The notes: generated by a model from the letters alone, not told the origin. DNA of 64,000 nucleotides from Gemmatimonadota bacterium (GCA_014192065.1 BJHH01000002.1:124001-188000), one strand, 5' to 3'. Counted from the stretch's first letter, positions 9,490-20,500 are shown. Numbers and translations: made by a program.

Positions 9490-10443
9490 TTACGGTTCGC
9501 GCAGGTGCGCCGGCGTCTCAGTCGGCTGGTGCTTCCAGCGGCGATGCTGCCAGAAATACTGGCCCGGGTACTGACGGACAAGCCGCTCGAGCGCGGCAGA
9601 GAATCGCCCGACGATATCGTCCACGTCTCGCTCGCGGTCCCCCGTCCGGGTAACCTCGATCTCTTCTGCGTAGAAAAGGTATCGGCCGTCAGATTGGCGG
9701 AGCGCCTGAATCAGCACCACCGGCACGTTCGCGCGGAGGGCAAAGACTGCCGCACCCCGTGGCGTTTTGGCCGGTCTTCCAAAGAACGGCACGAATGTCG
9801 AGGCGAGCCCGACCGTCGCCTGATCGGACAGAAACCCTATCGTTCCGCCAGCCGTGAGGATACGCGGTACGCGCCGCACCGCCTCTTGGTCGTGCATCAC
9901 CTGCATGCCCAGCCGTTCGCGTGTGTTCCGGAAGTACCGGTCCGAAAGCGGGTTCGCCATGCCGCGTGCGATGGCGTGGCACGGCACACCACGGGCGGCA
10001 ACGTAGGCTCCCGACAGTTCCCAGTTTCCTAGGTGGCCGGCGACGAGGACGACGCCATTTCCCTTGGCGTGCGCGCGCTCGACGATCGCCCACCCGGGCG
10101 AGTCAACGAACTGTTCGAGTACGGCGGTCGGCCCACGGCGCGAGAGCAGCGTGGCCTCGATCGCGACACGTCCGAGGTTCTGGTACGCTTCACGTGCAAC
10201 GCGCTCCCGCGCCGAGCGAATCAGTTCGGGAAATGCGGCCGCGATCTGACGGTCGACGACGCCCCGGCGAATGCCGAATACCCGATACGCAAGCGTCGCA
10301 ATGGTCGCGGAGACGTCGGCGGCGACTCGCACGCCGAGTGGCGCGAGCGCAGCGACAAATGCGCGGAGCGCGAGGTATTCGAGCCGGTGGGCAAGCGTCG
10401 GCGGCGTCAGCGTCCGCTTCGCGACCGCCTGCACCCCGGTCAC
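9490..10443 (-). CDS. Lipid A biosynthesis acyltransferase, LpxL/HtrB family
   Basis: A 317-residue membrane-associated acyltransferase of the LPLAT superfamily that adds a secondary acyl chain to lipid A or a related lipid at the inner face of the inner membrane. The catalytic HxxxxE motif is GHLGNWE, followed by IARGMANPLSDRYF and by FLSDQATVG and FVPFFGRPAKTPRGAAVFA, the substrate-pocket motifs of the family. The C-terminal YPGQYFWQHRRWK is also diagnostic. The start overlaps the stop of the upstream ABC exporter (ATGA), so a lipid A acylation step and an MsbA-like flippase are made together. Which acyl position it fills, and whether it works on lipid A or another lipid, cannot be seen. 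Confidence 0.9.
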   Translation of the reverse strand: MTGVQAVAKRTLTPPTLAHRLEYLALRAFVAALAPLGVRVAADVSATIATLAYRVFGIRRGVVDRQIAAAFPELIRSARERVAREAYQNLGRVAIEATLLSRRGPTAVLEQFVDSPGWAIVERAHAKGNGVVLVAGHLGNWELSGAYVAARGVPCHAIARGMANPLSDRYFRNTRERLGMQVMHDQEAVRRVPRILTAGGTIGFLSDQATVGLASTFVPFFGRPAKTPRGAAVFALRANVPVVLIQALRQSDGRYLFYAEEIEVTRTGDRERDVDDIVGRFSAALERLVRQYPGQYFWQHRRWKHQPTETPAHLREP

Positions 10444-12260
10444 GGGCGCGGTGTCGTTACGCCAATCTGCAGCGCATGCAACCGCGCGTACGGACCACCC
10501 GCGGCGAGCAATTCCGCATGTCGGCCACGCTCAACGATGCGTCCGCGATCGAGGACAAGAATCTGCGACGCGTGTGTGATCGTCGAGAGCCGGTGCGCGA
10601 TCACGAAGACCGTTCGCCCGGCGAGCAGCCGCTCGATCGCTTCCTGCACGAGGCGTTCGTTTTCGGTATCCAGGGCCGACGTCGCTTCGTCGAGAATGAG
10701 CAATGGCGGATCGACAAGGATGGCGCGCGCAATCGCGATCCGCTGCCGCTGTCCGCCCGAAAGGCGGGTGCCGCGCTCCCCGAGAATGGTGTCGTACCCC
10801 TGCGGCAGTGCGGCAATGAAGTCGTGCGCGTTGGCCGCGCGGGCCGCCGCCTCCACCTGCGCCTGCGAAAACTTCTCCGCGGCACCGTAGGCGATGTTCG
10901 CACGGGCCGAGTCGTTGAAGAGCACGGTGTCTTGGCTGACGATCCCCGTGATGGCCCGCAGCGCCGGCAGTCGGATCTCGCGGGTATCCACGCCGTCCAC
11001 CGCGATCACGCCAGCGGTCGGTTCAATGAAGCGCGGGATGAGGTCGACGAGCGTGCTCTTTCCCGCCCCACTCGACCCGACGATGGCGATCACTTCGCCC
11101 TGTTGCGCCCTGAAGGTGATGCCGTCGAGGACGCGCTCGCCGCCATCGTACGCAAAGGCGACGTCCGTAAAGGTGATGTCCCGAGCGAGGCCGGCGACGT
11201 CGCGGGTGCCGCGGTCGCGTTGCGCCTCAGACGGTTCATCGAGCAGCTCGAACAAGCGCTCCGCTGCGGCCAGGGATTGCTGTCCCGTCGTCGGCGCCTG
11301 AGACAACTGTTTGAGTGGTGGGAGGAGCCGCATGAGCATGATCATGAACGTGATCAGCATGCCGCCATCGAGCCCGCGGCCCGAGAATACGTCCCGCGCG
11401 CCGATCCAGAGGACGCCGACGGCGACGACCGTACCGAGCACTTCGGTGATCGGCCCGGCCAGCAACGCGAGCCGCGTGATGCGGACCATGCCGCGCGAAT
11501 AGTTACCACTTGCGCCGGTGAACCGCCGGTCCTCGTACTCCTCGCCCCGAAAGCTCTTCACAAGTCGCACGCCGCTGATGACTTCCTGTAGCACGCTCGT
11601 GATTTCTCCGTACTCGTTGCGCAACGCGCGGTGGCCGCGCCGCAGCCGGCTCAGGATGGGCTGCAGCACGGCCGTGATGAGCGGGGCGATCACCAGCGCG
11701 TACAGCGCCAGCCGCGGCGACATCTGAATGAGCACGACAATCGTCACCAGCACCTGCGCGAAATTCTGGATCGACCGCGTGGCCACCTCGGCGATCACCG
11801 CCTTGGCCTGTTCCGTGTCGGCGAGGATTCGCGACATCACCTGCCCGGTCTTGGTCCGCGAGAACCAGCCGAGCGGCAGCCGTTGCATATGGCGGAACAC
11901 GGCGTCGCGGAGGTCGCGCGTGATGCGCTCCTGCAGTGACGCGCCGAACTGACCACTGACCCAGAGAAACACGTTCTTCAGCGCGACGAGCATGACGATC
12001 ACGACGATCACGCCGCCCAGCGACCCCATCGGGTCGCCGGGGATAAGCATCGAGCCGACGACCGTGTTCAGGAGTTCGGTCAGCCAGCCGCGGTCGAGCG
12101 GAATCGCCTGCTCCTTCCCGAACAGCAGGTTCAGGAACGGAATGAGCAGGAGGAACGCGGCACCGTCGAGGACTGCGCCGATCACGTTCGCCGTGATGTT
12201 GCCGACGAACCGGCCGCTGTGCGGACGCAAGAACGCGAGCAACCGCCGGTAGGTGGACAT
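10440..12260 (-). CDS. MsbA-like ABC exporter (membrane and ATPase domains fused)
   Basis: A 606-residue type IV ABC half-transporter. The start at 12260 overlaps the stop of the response-regulator gene (TGATG). The N-terminal half has about six membrane segments with the exporter motif GWFSRTKTGQVMSRILADTEQ. The C-terminal ATPase has Walker A GSSGAGKST, the Q-loop ending GIVSQDTVLFNDS, signature LSGGQRQR, Walker B LLILDEATSALD and the switch His in VIAHRLSTI. All catalytic residues are intact. Its position next to an LpxL-type acyltransferase makes lipid A-core or another acylated lipid the most likely substrate, which is inferred from context. A peptide or drug exporter is the alternative. 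Confidence 0.9.
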   Translation of the reverse strand: MSTYRRLLAFLRPHSGRFVGNITANVIGAVLDGAAFLLLIPFLNLLFGKEQAIPLDRGWLTELLNTVVGSMLIPGDPMGSLGGVIVVIVMLVALKNVFLWVSGQFGASLQERITRDLRDAVFRHMQRLPLGWFSRTKTGQVMSRILADTEQAKAVIAEVATRSIQNFAQVLVTIVVLIQMSPRLALYALVIAPLITAVLQPILSRLRRGHRALRNEYGEITSVLQEVISGVRLVKSFRGEEYEDRRFTGASGNYSRGMVRITRLALLAGPITEVLGTVVAVGVLWIGARDVFSGRGLDGGMLITFMIMLMRLLPPLKQLSQAPTTGQQSLAAAERLFELLDEPSEAQRDRGTRDVAGLARDITFTDVAFAYDGGERVLDGITFRAQQGEVIAIVGSSGAGKSTLVDLIPRFIEPTAGVIAVDGVDTREIRLPALRAITGIVSQDTVLFNDSARANIAYGAAEKFSQAQVEAAARAANAHDFIAALPQGYDTILGERGTRLSGGQRQRIAIARAILVDPPLLILDEATSALDTENERLVQEAIERLLAGRTVFVIAHRLSTITHASQILVLDRGRIVERGRHAELLAAGGPYARLHALQIGVTTPRP

Positions 12261-13837
12261 CAGGCGCGTCGTGGCGTGAGCAGCGAGAGCGGGAGGATGC
12301 ATTCCTCCGGCGTCACGCCGCCATGCAGGAACGATCCGCGATACCGCTGCTGATACTCGCGAAGTTTCGTGGGATAGACAAAAAAGCAGTCGCCCGTGGC
12401 CAGCAGCGTGTTGCCGCCCATCGCCCCGCCGCCATGTTTCGGCAGCCGAAGATCATCCTCGTTCGTGAACAACAGCGCCTGCTCCGGATTCTCCGCGCGC
12501 AGATCCGCGCCGAACTTGAACCGCAGGTTGTGCGTCGCATCCCGTCGCGCAAAGACCGTCGCCGGCGTATGGCAATGGATCGACCCGTGATCGCTCGTGA
12601 GCAGCACGGGCACCCGCTTGCGCGCCGCCTCCTTCAAGATCGCGAGCAACGCCGAACGGTTGAACCATTGCAGCGTGAGCTGCCTGAGGGCGATCTCGTC
12701 GCGGGCCACTTCGTACAGAATCGCCGATTCGCTACGGCCGTGCGTCAGTAGGTCGATGAAGTTGAACACGCAGGCGGTCACCCCTTCGGGAGCGATCGCG
12801 TTCGCGAGGTTGCGTTCGAGCGTATCGGAATCATGCGCCGACGAAATCTTGTGGTACCGCACCGGTGTCTTGCCCCGCAGCTCACGCAGCTGCAGCGTGA
12901 GCAGTTCCCGCTCGTGCGCGTTGAGCGTTTCGTCTTCCTTTTCGCCCCACCAGTCGGGGTAGCGCGCCGCCATCTCGGCTGGAAAGAGCCCGCTGAACAG
13001 CGCGTTGCGCGAGTACGTCGTGGCCGTCGGCAGCAGCGAGTAGTAGTGCGTGGTCTCCACCTCGAAGAGCGGCGCCAGCAACGGCTCGATCACGCGCCAC
13101 TGGTCGAGGCGCAGGCAATCGACCACGATGAAGAGCGCACGCGTCTCGCGCTCGAGCATCGGCAGGAGAAACTCACCGACCACGTCGATCGACAGCGGCG
13201 GACGTTCCCCCTCGATGTCCTGGTTCACCCAGCGCGGATAGTTGCGTCCGATGTACTGGGCAAATGAACGGCGCGCGTCGGGATAGAGGCTCCGCAACGA
13301 ACCGTGGAGGCCCGCCTCACCCGCCGCCGCGAGGTCCACGTCCCACTGCACCATCTCCGCGTACCGGTCGATCCAGCCGCGCCAGTCGAGGGTGCGCGTG
13401 TCGGCCGCTTCCATCTCCCGGAACCGGGAGACGAAGGCGCGCGCCTGCGCCTGCTGCCGGAGCTTCGGTCCCTCGAGGATTCGCGTGATGACACTCAACA
13501 CCTGCCTCGGATTCACCGGCTTCACGAGGTACTCGGTCACGTCAGCACCGAGCGCTTCGCGCAGCGTGCCATCGTCCTCAGACTTGGTGACCATCACGAT
13601 CGGCAGCGTCGGGGCGAGTTCACGGGCCTCGCGCACCATCGTGACTCCACGCATCCCCGGCATCTGCTCATCGAGCAGCAAGAGCTCAAATGGCTGACGG
13701 CGCAGGAGCGCAAGCGCGTCCTCGGCGTTCCGGGCCATCTCGACGACGTATCCCTTTTCTGTCAGGAAAAGGCGATGCGACTCGAGGAGGTCGGCTTCGT
13801 CATCAACCCAGAGGAGCTGCTTCGGAGCGGCTGGCAT
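12260..13837 (-). CDS. PorX-like response regulator with PglZ/alkaline phosphatase domain
   Basis: A 525-residue two-domain protein. Residues 5-120 are a CheY-type receiver with acidic Asp12/Asp13, phospho-acceptor Asp56 in LLLLDEQMPG, Thr84 and Lys106. After a helical linker, residues from about 230 form a PglZ domain of the alkaline phosphatase superfamily. The visible metal-site segments are FIVVDCLRLDQW, the TATTYSRNALFSG nucleophile region and LLTSDHGS. This arrangement is that of PorX, the regulator of type IX secretion in Bacteroidetes, whose PglZ domain has phosphodiesterase activity. There is no DNA-binding domain. The start at 13837 is chosen because the receiver begins there and a TATACT hexamer ends 9 bases upstream. 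It heads the ABC/LpxL/aminotransferase operon. No histidine kinase gene is adjacent. Confidence 0.88.
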   Translation of the reverse strand: MPAAPKQLLWVDDEADLLESHRLFLTEKGYVVEMARNAEDALALLRRQPFELLLLDEQMPGMRGVTMVREARELAPTLPIVMVTKSEDDGTLREALGADVTEYLVKPVNPRQVLSVITRILEGPKLRQQAQARAFVSRFREMEAADTRTLDWRGWIDRYAEMVQWDVDLAAAGEAGLHGSLRSLYPDARRSFAQYIGRNYPRWVNQDIEGERPPLSIDVVGEFLLPMLERETRALFIVVDCLRLDQWRVIEPLLAPLFEVETTHYYSLLPTATTYSRNALFSGLFPAEMAARYPDWWGEKEDETLNAHERELLTLQLRELRGKTPVRYHKISSAHDSDTLERNLANAIAPEGVTACVFNFIDLLTHGRSESAILYEVARDEIALRQLTLQWFNRSALLAILKEAARKRVPVLLTSDHGSIHCHTPATVFARRDATHNLRFKFGADLRAENPEQALLFTNEDDLRLPKHGGGAMGGNTLLATGDCFFVYPTKLREYQQRYRGSFLHGGVTPEECILPLSLLTPRRA

Positions 13838-13846
13838 GCCCAGAGA

Positions 13847-13854
13847 AGTATAAT
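13847..13854. promoter_or_regulatory. Overlapping divergent -10 elements (porX-like / small gene)
   Basis: The 8 bases AGTATAAT serve both strands. On the plus strand TATAAT (13849-13854) is a perfect -10 hexamer ending 6 bases before the GTG at 13861. On the minus strand TATACT (13852-13847) ends 9 bases before the ATG at 13837. Both transcripts would be leaderless or nearly so, and RNA polymerase could occupy only one of the two at a time. Confidence 0.6.
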
Positions 13855-13860
13855 TCCTGC

Positions 13861-14253
13861 GTGCTTGGTCCCTCTCCACATGCGCTCCCCGCGCCAGTCT
13901 TCCGATTCAGGGCACTGGTGCTCGCGGCCGGCCGGGCCCCGCTTGGCGGGCCCCGGGAGTCCGCGTTGGCAGCCCTGATGGGAGCCAGACTGGCGGCCGG
14001 GTTGCTCGGGCCGACTCCCCTGGCGAGCGATGCCCGGGCGACGCGGGCCGATGCGGCCCGGGGCTGGCTGGGGTCCATCGCCGTGCCGCCGGTGGCCAAG
14101 GTGGCGGTCGCGAGGCTGATCGAAGCCACCGGACGGGACGACCTGGCAAGCGTCGCGACGGCCATGGCCAAGGTGACCGAGGTGGCGGCGCCGTACCTCG
14201 ACCGCGCGGCACAAGCGGAGCTTGAGCGGTTCTGCGCCGCGCTCCGCGGCTAG
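13861..14253 (+). CDS. Small protein of unknown function
   Basis: An open frame of 130 codons from a GTG. I accept it because a perfect TATAAT lies 6 bases before the GTG and because the frame runs to just before yebC with no other candidate in the region. The protein is rich in Ala, Arg, Leu and Gly, with a likely helical C-terminal half (VAKVAVARLIEATGRDD, then VTEVAAPYLDRAAQAELERFC). I recognise no family. The middle is low in complexity, so the possibility that only part of this is translated remains. It could be the first gene of the yebC-ruvC transcript, 62 bases ahead of yebC, although yebC has its own -10-like hexamer in between. Confidence 0.5.
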   Translation: MLGPSPHALPAPVFRFRALVLAAGRAPLGGPRESALAALMGARLAAGLLGPTPLASDARATRADAARGWLGSIAVPPVAKVAVARLIEATGRDDLASVATAMAKVTEVAAPYLDRAAQAELERFCAALRG

Positions 14254-14266
14254 ACCCAAGCTCGGC

Positions 14267-14272
14267 TAGATT
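14267..14272 (+). promoter_or_regulatory. Putative -10 element for yebC-ruvCAB
   Basis: TAGATT, 43 bases before the yebC ATG. It would give a leader of about 36 bases carrying GACGAGG, a purine-rich Shine-Dalgarno, before ATG 14316. No clear -35 box is seen. Confidence 0.35.
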
Positions 14273-14315
14273 TCTCCGGCAGCACAATGCTCACTTTTCG
14301 CTCGGGACGAGGCGC

Positions 14316-15059
14316 ATGGCTGGTCACAGTAAATGGAAATCGATCAAGCACTTCAAGGCTGCCACCGACAAAAAACGCGGCGCCATGTTCACTAAGCTCA
14401 TTCGCGAAATCACCGTCGCGGCCAAGCAGGGCGGCGGCGATCCTGACGGTAACCCGCGGCTCCGCACGGCGATCGAAAATGCCAAGGCCCAGTCGATGCC
14501 GAAGGAGAACATCGAACGTGGCGTCCTTAAGGGCACCGGCGAGCTCGAGGGCGTCGACTACGTCGACGTGACCTACGAGGCGTACGGGCCTGGCGGCGTG
14601 GCGCTCATGGTGCAGGCACTTACCGACAACCCCACCCGAACCGTTGCCGAAGTACGAGCAAAGCTGGCGAGGTTCAATGGCAACCTTGGGGCGACCAACT
14701 CCGTGGCCTTCATGTTCGACCGGAAGGGGCAGATTCTCCTCCCAGCGCTCGGTCTGGACGAGGATTCCGCAATGGAGCGGGCCCTCGAGGCCGGCGCCGA
14801 GGACTTCGCGAAGGAAGACGACATCTTCGTGGTCACGACCGCGCCAGCTGATCTGCACGCGGTGAAGTCGGCGCTCGAGGCCGTCGGGCTCAAATCGTCT
14901 GAGGCCGAACTCTCGTGGATTCCCAAGAGCACCGTGCGCGTTGAAGGCAAGAATGCGGAGTCACTCGTGAAGCTGCTCGAAGCGCTCGAAGAGCTGGACG
15001 ACGTCCAGAAGGTCGACGCGAACTTCGACATGGACGTCTCAGCGATGGCGCAGGCCTGA
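14316..15059 (+). CDS. yebC: YebC/PmpR-family protein
   Basis: A 247-residue protein starting AGHSKWKSIKHFKAATDKKR, the very conserved YebC N terminus. It continues with GGGDPDGNPRLRTAIENAKAQSMPKENIERG and the middle-domain motif YEAYGPGGVALMVQALTDN, so all three domains are present at the usual length. The family was first described as DNA-binding regulators. Later work ties many members to relief of ribosome stalling, so the molecular role here is not certain. The neighbouring ruvC is the classic association in bacteria. The start is supported by a purine-rich site, GACGAGG, a few bases upstream. Confidence 0.95.
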   Translation: MAGHSKWKSIKHFKAATDKKRGAMFTKLIREITVAAKQGGGDPDGNPRLRTAIENAKAQSMPKENIERGVLKGTGELEGVDYVDVTYEAYGPGGVALMVQALTDNPTRTVAEVRAKLARFNGNLGATNSVAFMFDRKGQILLPALGLDEDSAMERALEAGAEDFAKEDDIFVVTTAPADLHAVKSALEAVGLKSSEAELSWIPKSTVRVEGKNAESLVKLLEALEELDDVQKVDANFDMDVSAMAQA

Positions 15060-15077
15060 CCTGTTGACACCGGCCCT

Positions 15078-15686
15078 GTGATCGTCCTCGGGGTCGATCC
15101 TGGCGCGGCGGCCACCGGCTACGGCGTGGTGCGCGGCGGCGAGCCCGGCGGCCCAACGCTGATCGAGTGCGGCGTCATCCGCACCTCACCGAAGGCGACG
15201 CTGGCCAAACGCGTCACCGAAATCTTCGACGGGATGATGGACGTGATCGAACGCCATCGCCCCGACGTGATGGCCGTGGAGAGCATCTTCTACGCACGCA
15301 ACGTCCGCACCACCGTCGTGCTCGGCCATGCGCGCGGCGTCGTGCTCCTCGCGGGCGAGCGGTCGGGAATGGCCGTACACGAATTTGCGCCGACGCTCAT
15401 CAAGAAGACCGTGGTCGGCACGGGCGGCGCAACGAAGCAGCAGGTGCAGGCGATGGTCGCGCGGTTGCTGCGCCTGAAGCACGCGCCCGAGCCTTCCGAC
15501 GCGGCCGACGGAGTCGCCTGCGCGCTGACCTTGATCATGGGCGCTGGTCTGTCTGGCCGGATGGCACTCATCAAACGCCTTCCCATCGAACGGCAGGTCG
15601 CGATCCTTCGGCCGAACCTCTCTCGTCTTCGCTTGCCCGCGACCAGCGCCGGCGGCAAGACCGGAACTACTGGGCCCCGCCGATGA
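15078..15686 (+). CDS. ruvC: Holliday junction endonuclease RuvC
   Basis: A 202-residue resolvase that cuts Holliday junctions in concert with RuvAB. GVDPGAAATGYGVV holds the first catalytic Asp, AVESIFYARNVRTTVVLGHARGV the Glu, and KHAPEPSDAADGVACAL the two C-terminal acidic residues. GTG start, 18 bases after yebC. The stop overlaps the ruvA ATG (ATGA). The C-terminal tail of about 35 residues beyond the catalytic core is Arg-rich and slightly longer than in E. coli. Confidence 0.96.
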   Translation: MIVLGVDPGAAATGYGVVRGGEPGGPTLIECGVIRTSPKATLAKRVTEIFDGMMDVIERHRPDVMAVESIFYARNVRTTVVLGHARGVVLLAGERSGMAVHEFAPTLIKKTVVGTGGATKQQVQAMVARLLRLKHAPEPSDAADGVACALTLIMGAGLSGRMALIKRLPIERQVAILRPNLSRLRLPATSAGGKTGTTGPRR

Positions 15687-16282
15687 TTTCGCGCATCAAG
15701 GGCACGCTCTCTGCAAAAGGCATCGATCGGATCGAAGTCATGACCGCGGGTGGCGTGGGCTATTCGCTGGCGATTCCGCTTGGCGTGCTCGAGTCCCTGC
15801 CGCGAGTCGGCGACGCGGTGGAGCTGCACACCGCACTGGTGGTGAAGGAGGACGGCTGGCAGCTCTTCGGATTCTCAGCGGAAAGCGAGCGTGCGCTGTT
15901 CCACACACTGCTCGGCGCCAGCGGCGTGGGACCGTCGCTTGCCTTGGGGCTCCTGTCCGGGCTTGGAGCGGCGCGCGTTGTACGCGCGATTCGCCAACGT
16001 GACCTGACCACGCTCCAGTCGGCACCGCGCGTGGGGAAAAAGATCGCCGAGCGCCTCTGCGTGGAGCTGAGCGACAAGATGAAGGACTTCGCGGCCGACA
16101 CCGATGCGGGCCCACATTCGTCGCTCGAAGGCGGCGCGGCAGACGCGGTTCGCGCGCTCACCGCGCTGGGATACTCACCGCCGGACGCCGACCGCGCGGT
16201 GCGCAAGGCCGTGGAACGGAAGCCTGGCGACGGGACGGCGGACCTCGTCCGCGCCGGTCTCGCCGAACTGCAGCGCCGCTAA
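15683..16282 (+). CDS. ruvA: Holliday junction DNA helicase subunit RuvA
   Basis: A 199-residue tetrameric junction-binding protein that loads RuvB. It starts MISRIKGTLSAKG with the OB-fold domain. Two helix-hairpin-helix motifs follow (LLGASGVGPSLALGLLSG and LQSAPRVGKKIAERLCVEL), and the C-terminal RuvB-binding three-helix domain (AVRALTALGYSPPDADRAV) closes the protein. The ATG overlaps the ruvC stop, so the two should be translated together. Confidence 0.96.
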   Translation: MISRIKGTLSAKGIDRIEVMTAGGVGYSLAIPLGVLESLPRVGDAVELHTALVVKEDGWQLFGFSAESERALFHTLLGASGVGPSLALGLLSGLGAARVVRAIRQRDLTTLQSAPRVGKKIAERLCVELSDKMKDFAADTDAGPHSSLEGGAADAVRALTALGYSPPDADRAVRKAVERKPGDGTADLVRAGLAELQRR

Positions 16283-16285
16283 CTT
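16280..16285 (+). promoter_or_regulatory. Possible internal -10 before ruvB
   Basis: TAACTT overlaps the ruvA stop codon TAA and ends 9 bases before the ruvB ATG at 16295. It fits the leaderless spacing seen elsewhere, but part of the match is forced by the stop codon. Confidence 0.25.
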
Positions 16286-16294
16286 GCTTCGACG

Positions 16295-17317
16295 ATGTCC
16301 CGCGCCAAGATCACCACACCAGAAATACTGACCGAGGAATCGGTCGTCGAGCTCAAGCTGCGTCCGCAGCGGCTCGCCGAGTTCATCGGGCAGGCCAAGC
16401 TCAAGGAATCGCTCGATATCGCGATCCAGGCGGCGTTGGGCCGGCGCGAGCCACTCGACCACACGCTCTTTCATGGCCCGCCGGGACTCGGCAAGACGAC
16501 GCTCGCCGAACTGGTCGCGCGCGAACTGGGCGTGAACATCCATACCACGTCGGGCCCGGCGCTGGAAAAGCCCGCGGATCTCGTGGGTACGCTCACGAAC
16601 CTGCGCGCCGGCGACATCCTCTTCATCGACGAGATCCACCGGCTGCGCCCGATCATTGAAGAGTTTCTCTATCCGGCGATGGAGGATTTCAAGATCGACA
16701 TCAGGCTCTCAGACGGGCCGCATGCGCAGACCGTGACGATGACGATCGAGAAGTTCACGTTGGTCGGTGCGACAACGCGATTCGGACTGCTCACGCCACC
16801 GATGCGCGCGCGTTTCGGGCTGGCGATGCGACTCGACTTCTATCCGGCAGCAGACCTCGAGGAGATCGTGAAACGCACCGCCGCGGTACTCCAGGTGGAG
16901 TTGCACGACGATGGCGCGGAGGAACTCGCGCGCCGCTCCCGCGGCACGCCGCGTATCGCGAATCGGCTCCTGCGCCGCGTGCGCGACTACGCGCAGGTGC
17001 GCGCCGGCGGCATCATCACGCACGCCGTGGCCAAGGAAGCGCTCGCCATGCTCGACGTGGACGACTTCGGCCTCGACGACATGGACGCGCGCATCGTGAA
17101 GACGATCATCGAGAAGTTCGACGGCGGTCCGGTGGGCGTCGCGTCGCTCGCGGCCGCCATCGGCGAAGATGCCGGCACGATCGAGGAAGTGTACGAGCCC
17201 TTCCTGGTACAGAACGGACTGCTCCAGCGTACATCGCGCGGGCGCGTCGCCACTTCGCAGGCCTACCGGCACTTCGGATACAAGGCGCCGCCCAGCCAGC
17301 AGGTCGATCTCTTGTGA
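16295..17317 (+). CDS. ruvB: Holliday junction branch migration ATPase RuvB
   Basis: A 340-residue AAA+ motor that drives branch migration with Ruv[19 protein letters not shown] is the N-terminal family motif. Walker A is GPPGLGKTT, Walker B is LFIDEIHRL, and sensor 1 with the arginine finger region is in [20 protein letters not shown]. The C-terminal winged helix ([20 protein letters not shown], then [18 protein letters not shown]) is complete. It starts 12 bases after ruvA. Confidence 0.98.
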   Translation: MSRAKITTPEILTEESVVELKLRPQRLAEFIGQAKLKESLDIAIQAALGRREPLDHTLFHGPPGLGKTTLAELVARELGVNIHTTSGPALEKPADLVGTLTNLRAGDILFIDEIHRLRPIIEEFLYPAMEDFKIDIRLSDGPHAQTVTMTIEKFTLVGATTRFGLLTPPMRARFGLAMRLDFYPAADLEEIVKRTAAVLQVELHDDGAEELARRSRGTPRIANRLLRRVRDYAQVRAGGIITHAVAKEALAMLDVDDFGLDDMDARIVKTIIEKFDGGPVGVASLAAAIGEDAGTIEEVYEPFLVQNGLLQRTSRGRVATSQAYRHFGYKAPPSQQVDLL

Positions 17318-17372
17318 GCGGCGCGTAGCGGCTCTGCCGCCACACCGCCGCAGACGCGTTCGTCCACCGCCG

Positions 17373-19557
<2,185 letters not shown>

Positions 19558-19558
<1 letters not shown>

Positions 19559-19929
19559 TGTTTTCCGTGCCCACAGTACCCGCGTTGCTGTTCCAGGCTG
19601 CGGCCCCAGCGCCAGCCGGTGGCGGCGGCGGAATGATCTTCTTTATCCAGATGGCCGTCATCGTCGCCATCTTTTACTTCATCGTCCTGCGCCCGCAGCG
19701 CAAGCAGCAGAAGCAGCTTGAGGCGTCCCTGATGTCGATGTCGAAGGGCAACGAAGTGGTCACCGCCGGCGGCCTGATCGGCGAAGTGATCCACGTCAAG
19801 GAAACGCTGAAAGACGGCGTCCCCGTCCAGACGATGGCCGACCGCGTGACGATCCGGAGTGGCGAATCCAAGGTGGTCGTGGAACGCGGACGAATCGTGC
19901 GAGTCAGCAGCACGGCGATCGAGGGCTAG
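19558..19929 (+). CDS. yajC: Preprotein translocase subunit YajC
   Basis: A 123-residue accessory subunit of the SecDF-YajC complex. It has one membrane segment near residues 25-45 (MIFFIQMAVIVAIFYFIVLRPQRKQQKQ, only the core is quoted elsewhere) followed by the conserved LRPQRKQQKQ basic stretch and a soluble domain with GNEVVTAGGLIGEV. The N-terminal 20 residues before the Gly-rich stretch are Ala/Pro-rich, which is common in this family. The ATG overlaps the tgt stop, the usual queA-tgt-yajC order. secD and secF, which often follow, are absent here. Confidence 0.93.
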
Positions 19930-19934
19930 TCCGC

Positions 19935-20495
19935 ATGGCGGTCCTGCCGATCTACGTACTCGGCTCGCCGGTTCTCCGGCAGGAAACGACGCCGGTCACC
20001 ACGATCACCCCCGAGCTCCTCAAGCTCGCGGACGACATGTTCGACACGATGCACGCAGCGCAGGGTGTCGGACTTGCGGCGCCGCAGGTCGGTCGGTCTG
20101 AGCGACTCGCGGTTGTCGAGGTCGAACATGAACGCCATGTGCTCTTCAATCCCGAGATCGTCTTCGAGGAAGGTGAGCTCCGCTGGGAAGAGGGCTGCCT
20201 CTCGATTCCCGAGGTATACGGCGACGTCTACCGCGCCGCGCGCGTCGTGGTTCGCGCCATGGGCCGCAACGGCAAGACCTTTGAGATCGAGGGGCAGGAG
20301 CTCCTCGGCGTCTGCCTGCAGCACGAGATCGACCACCTGCACGGCAAGCTGTTCATCGACCACCTCAGCTTTCTCAAAAAGCGAAAGGCGTTAGCCGCGT
20401 GGGACGAAGAGAAGGGTCAGTATCCCGACCTGCTCCGGATCATCACGCCGGGCTCGATCCACGATGACGGGCACGACGACTCGGAGCGGCTCTAG
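19935..20495 (+). CDS. def: Peptide deformylase
   Basis: A 186-residue metalloenzyme that removes the formyl group from new proteins. The three motifs are intact: GVGLAAPQVG, EEGCLSIP (metal-binding Cys) and QHEIDHLHG (HExxH). The order LDTMHAAQG-type first helix, motif 1, 2, 3 is standard. The start is 5 bases after yajC. The C-terminal tail past FLKKRKALAAW is longer than in E. coli and acidic (HDDGHDDSERL). It forms the usual pair with fmt, 5 bases downstream. Confidence 0.96.
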   Translation: MAVLPIYVLGSPVLRQETTPVTTITPELLKLADDMFDTMHAAQGVGLAAPQVGRSERLAVVEVEHERHVLFNPEIVFEEGELRWEEGCLSIPEVYGDVYRAARVVVRAMGRNGKTFEIEGQELLGVCLQHEIDHLHGKLFIDHLSFLKKRKALAAWDEEKGQYPDLLRIITPGSIHDDGHDDSERL

Positions 20496-20500
20496 CCGCC

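Noticed and set aside
9921-11591. Open frame of 556 codons on the plus strand
   Set aside because: It lies opposite the ABC exporter and acyltransferase, whose motifs are unmistakable. Its translation is Arg-rich with no motif, the usual shadow in GC-rich DNA.
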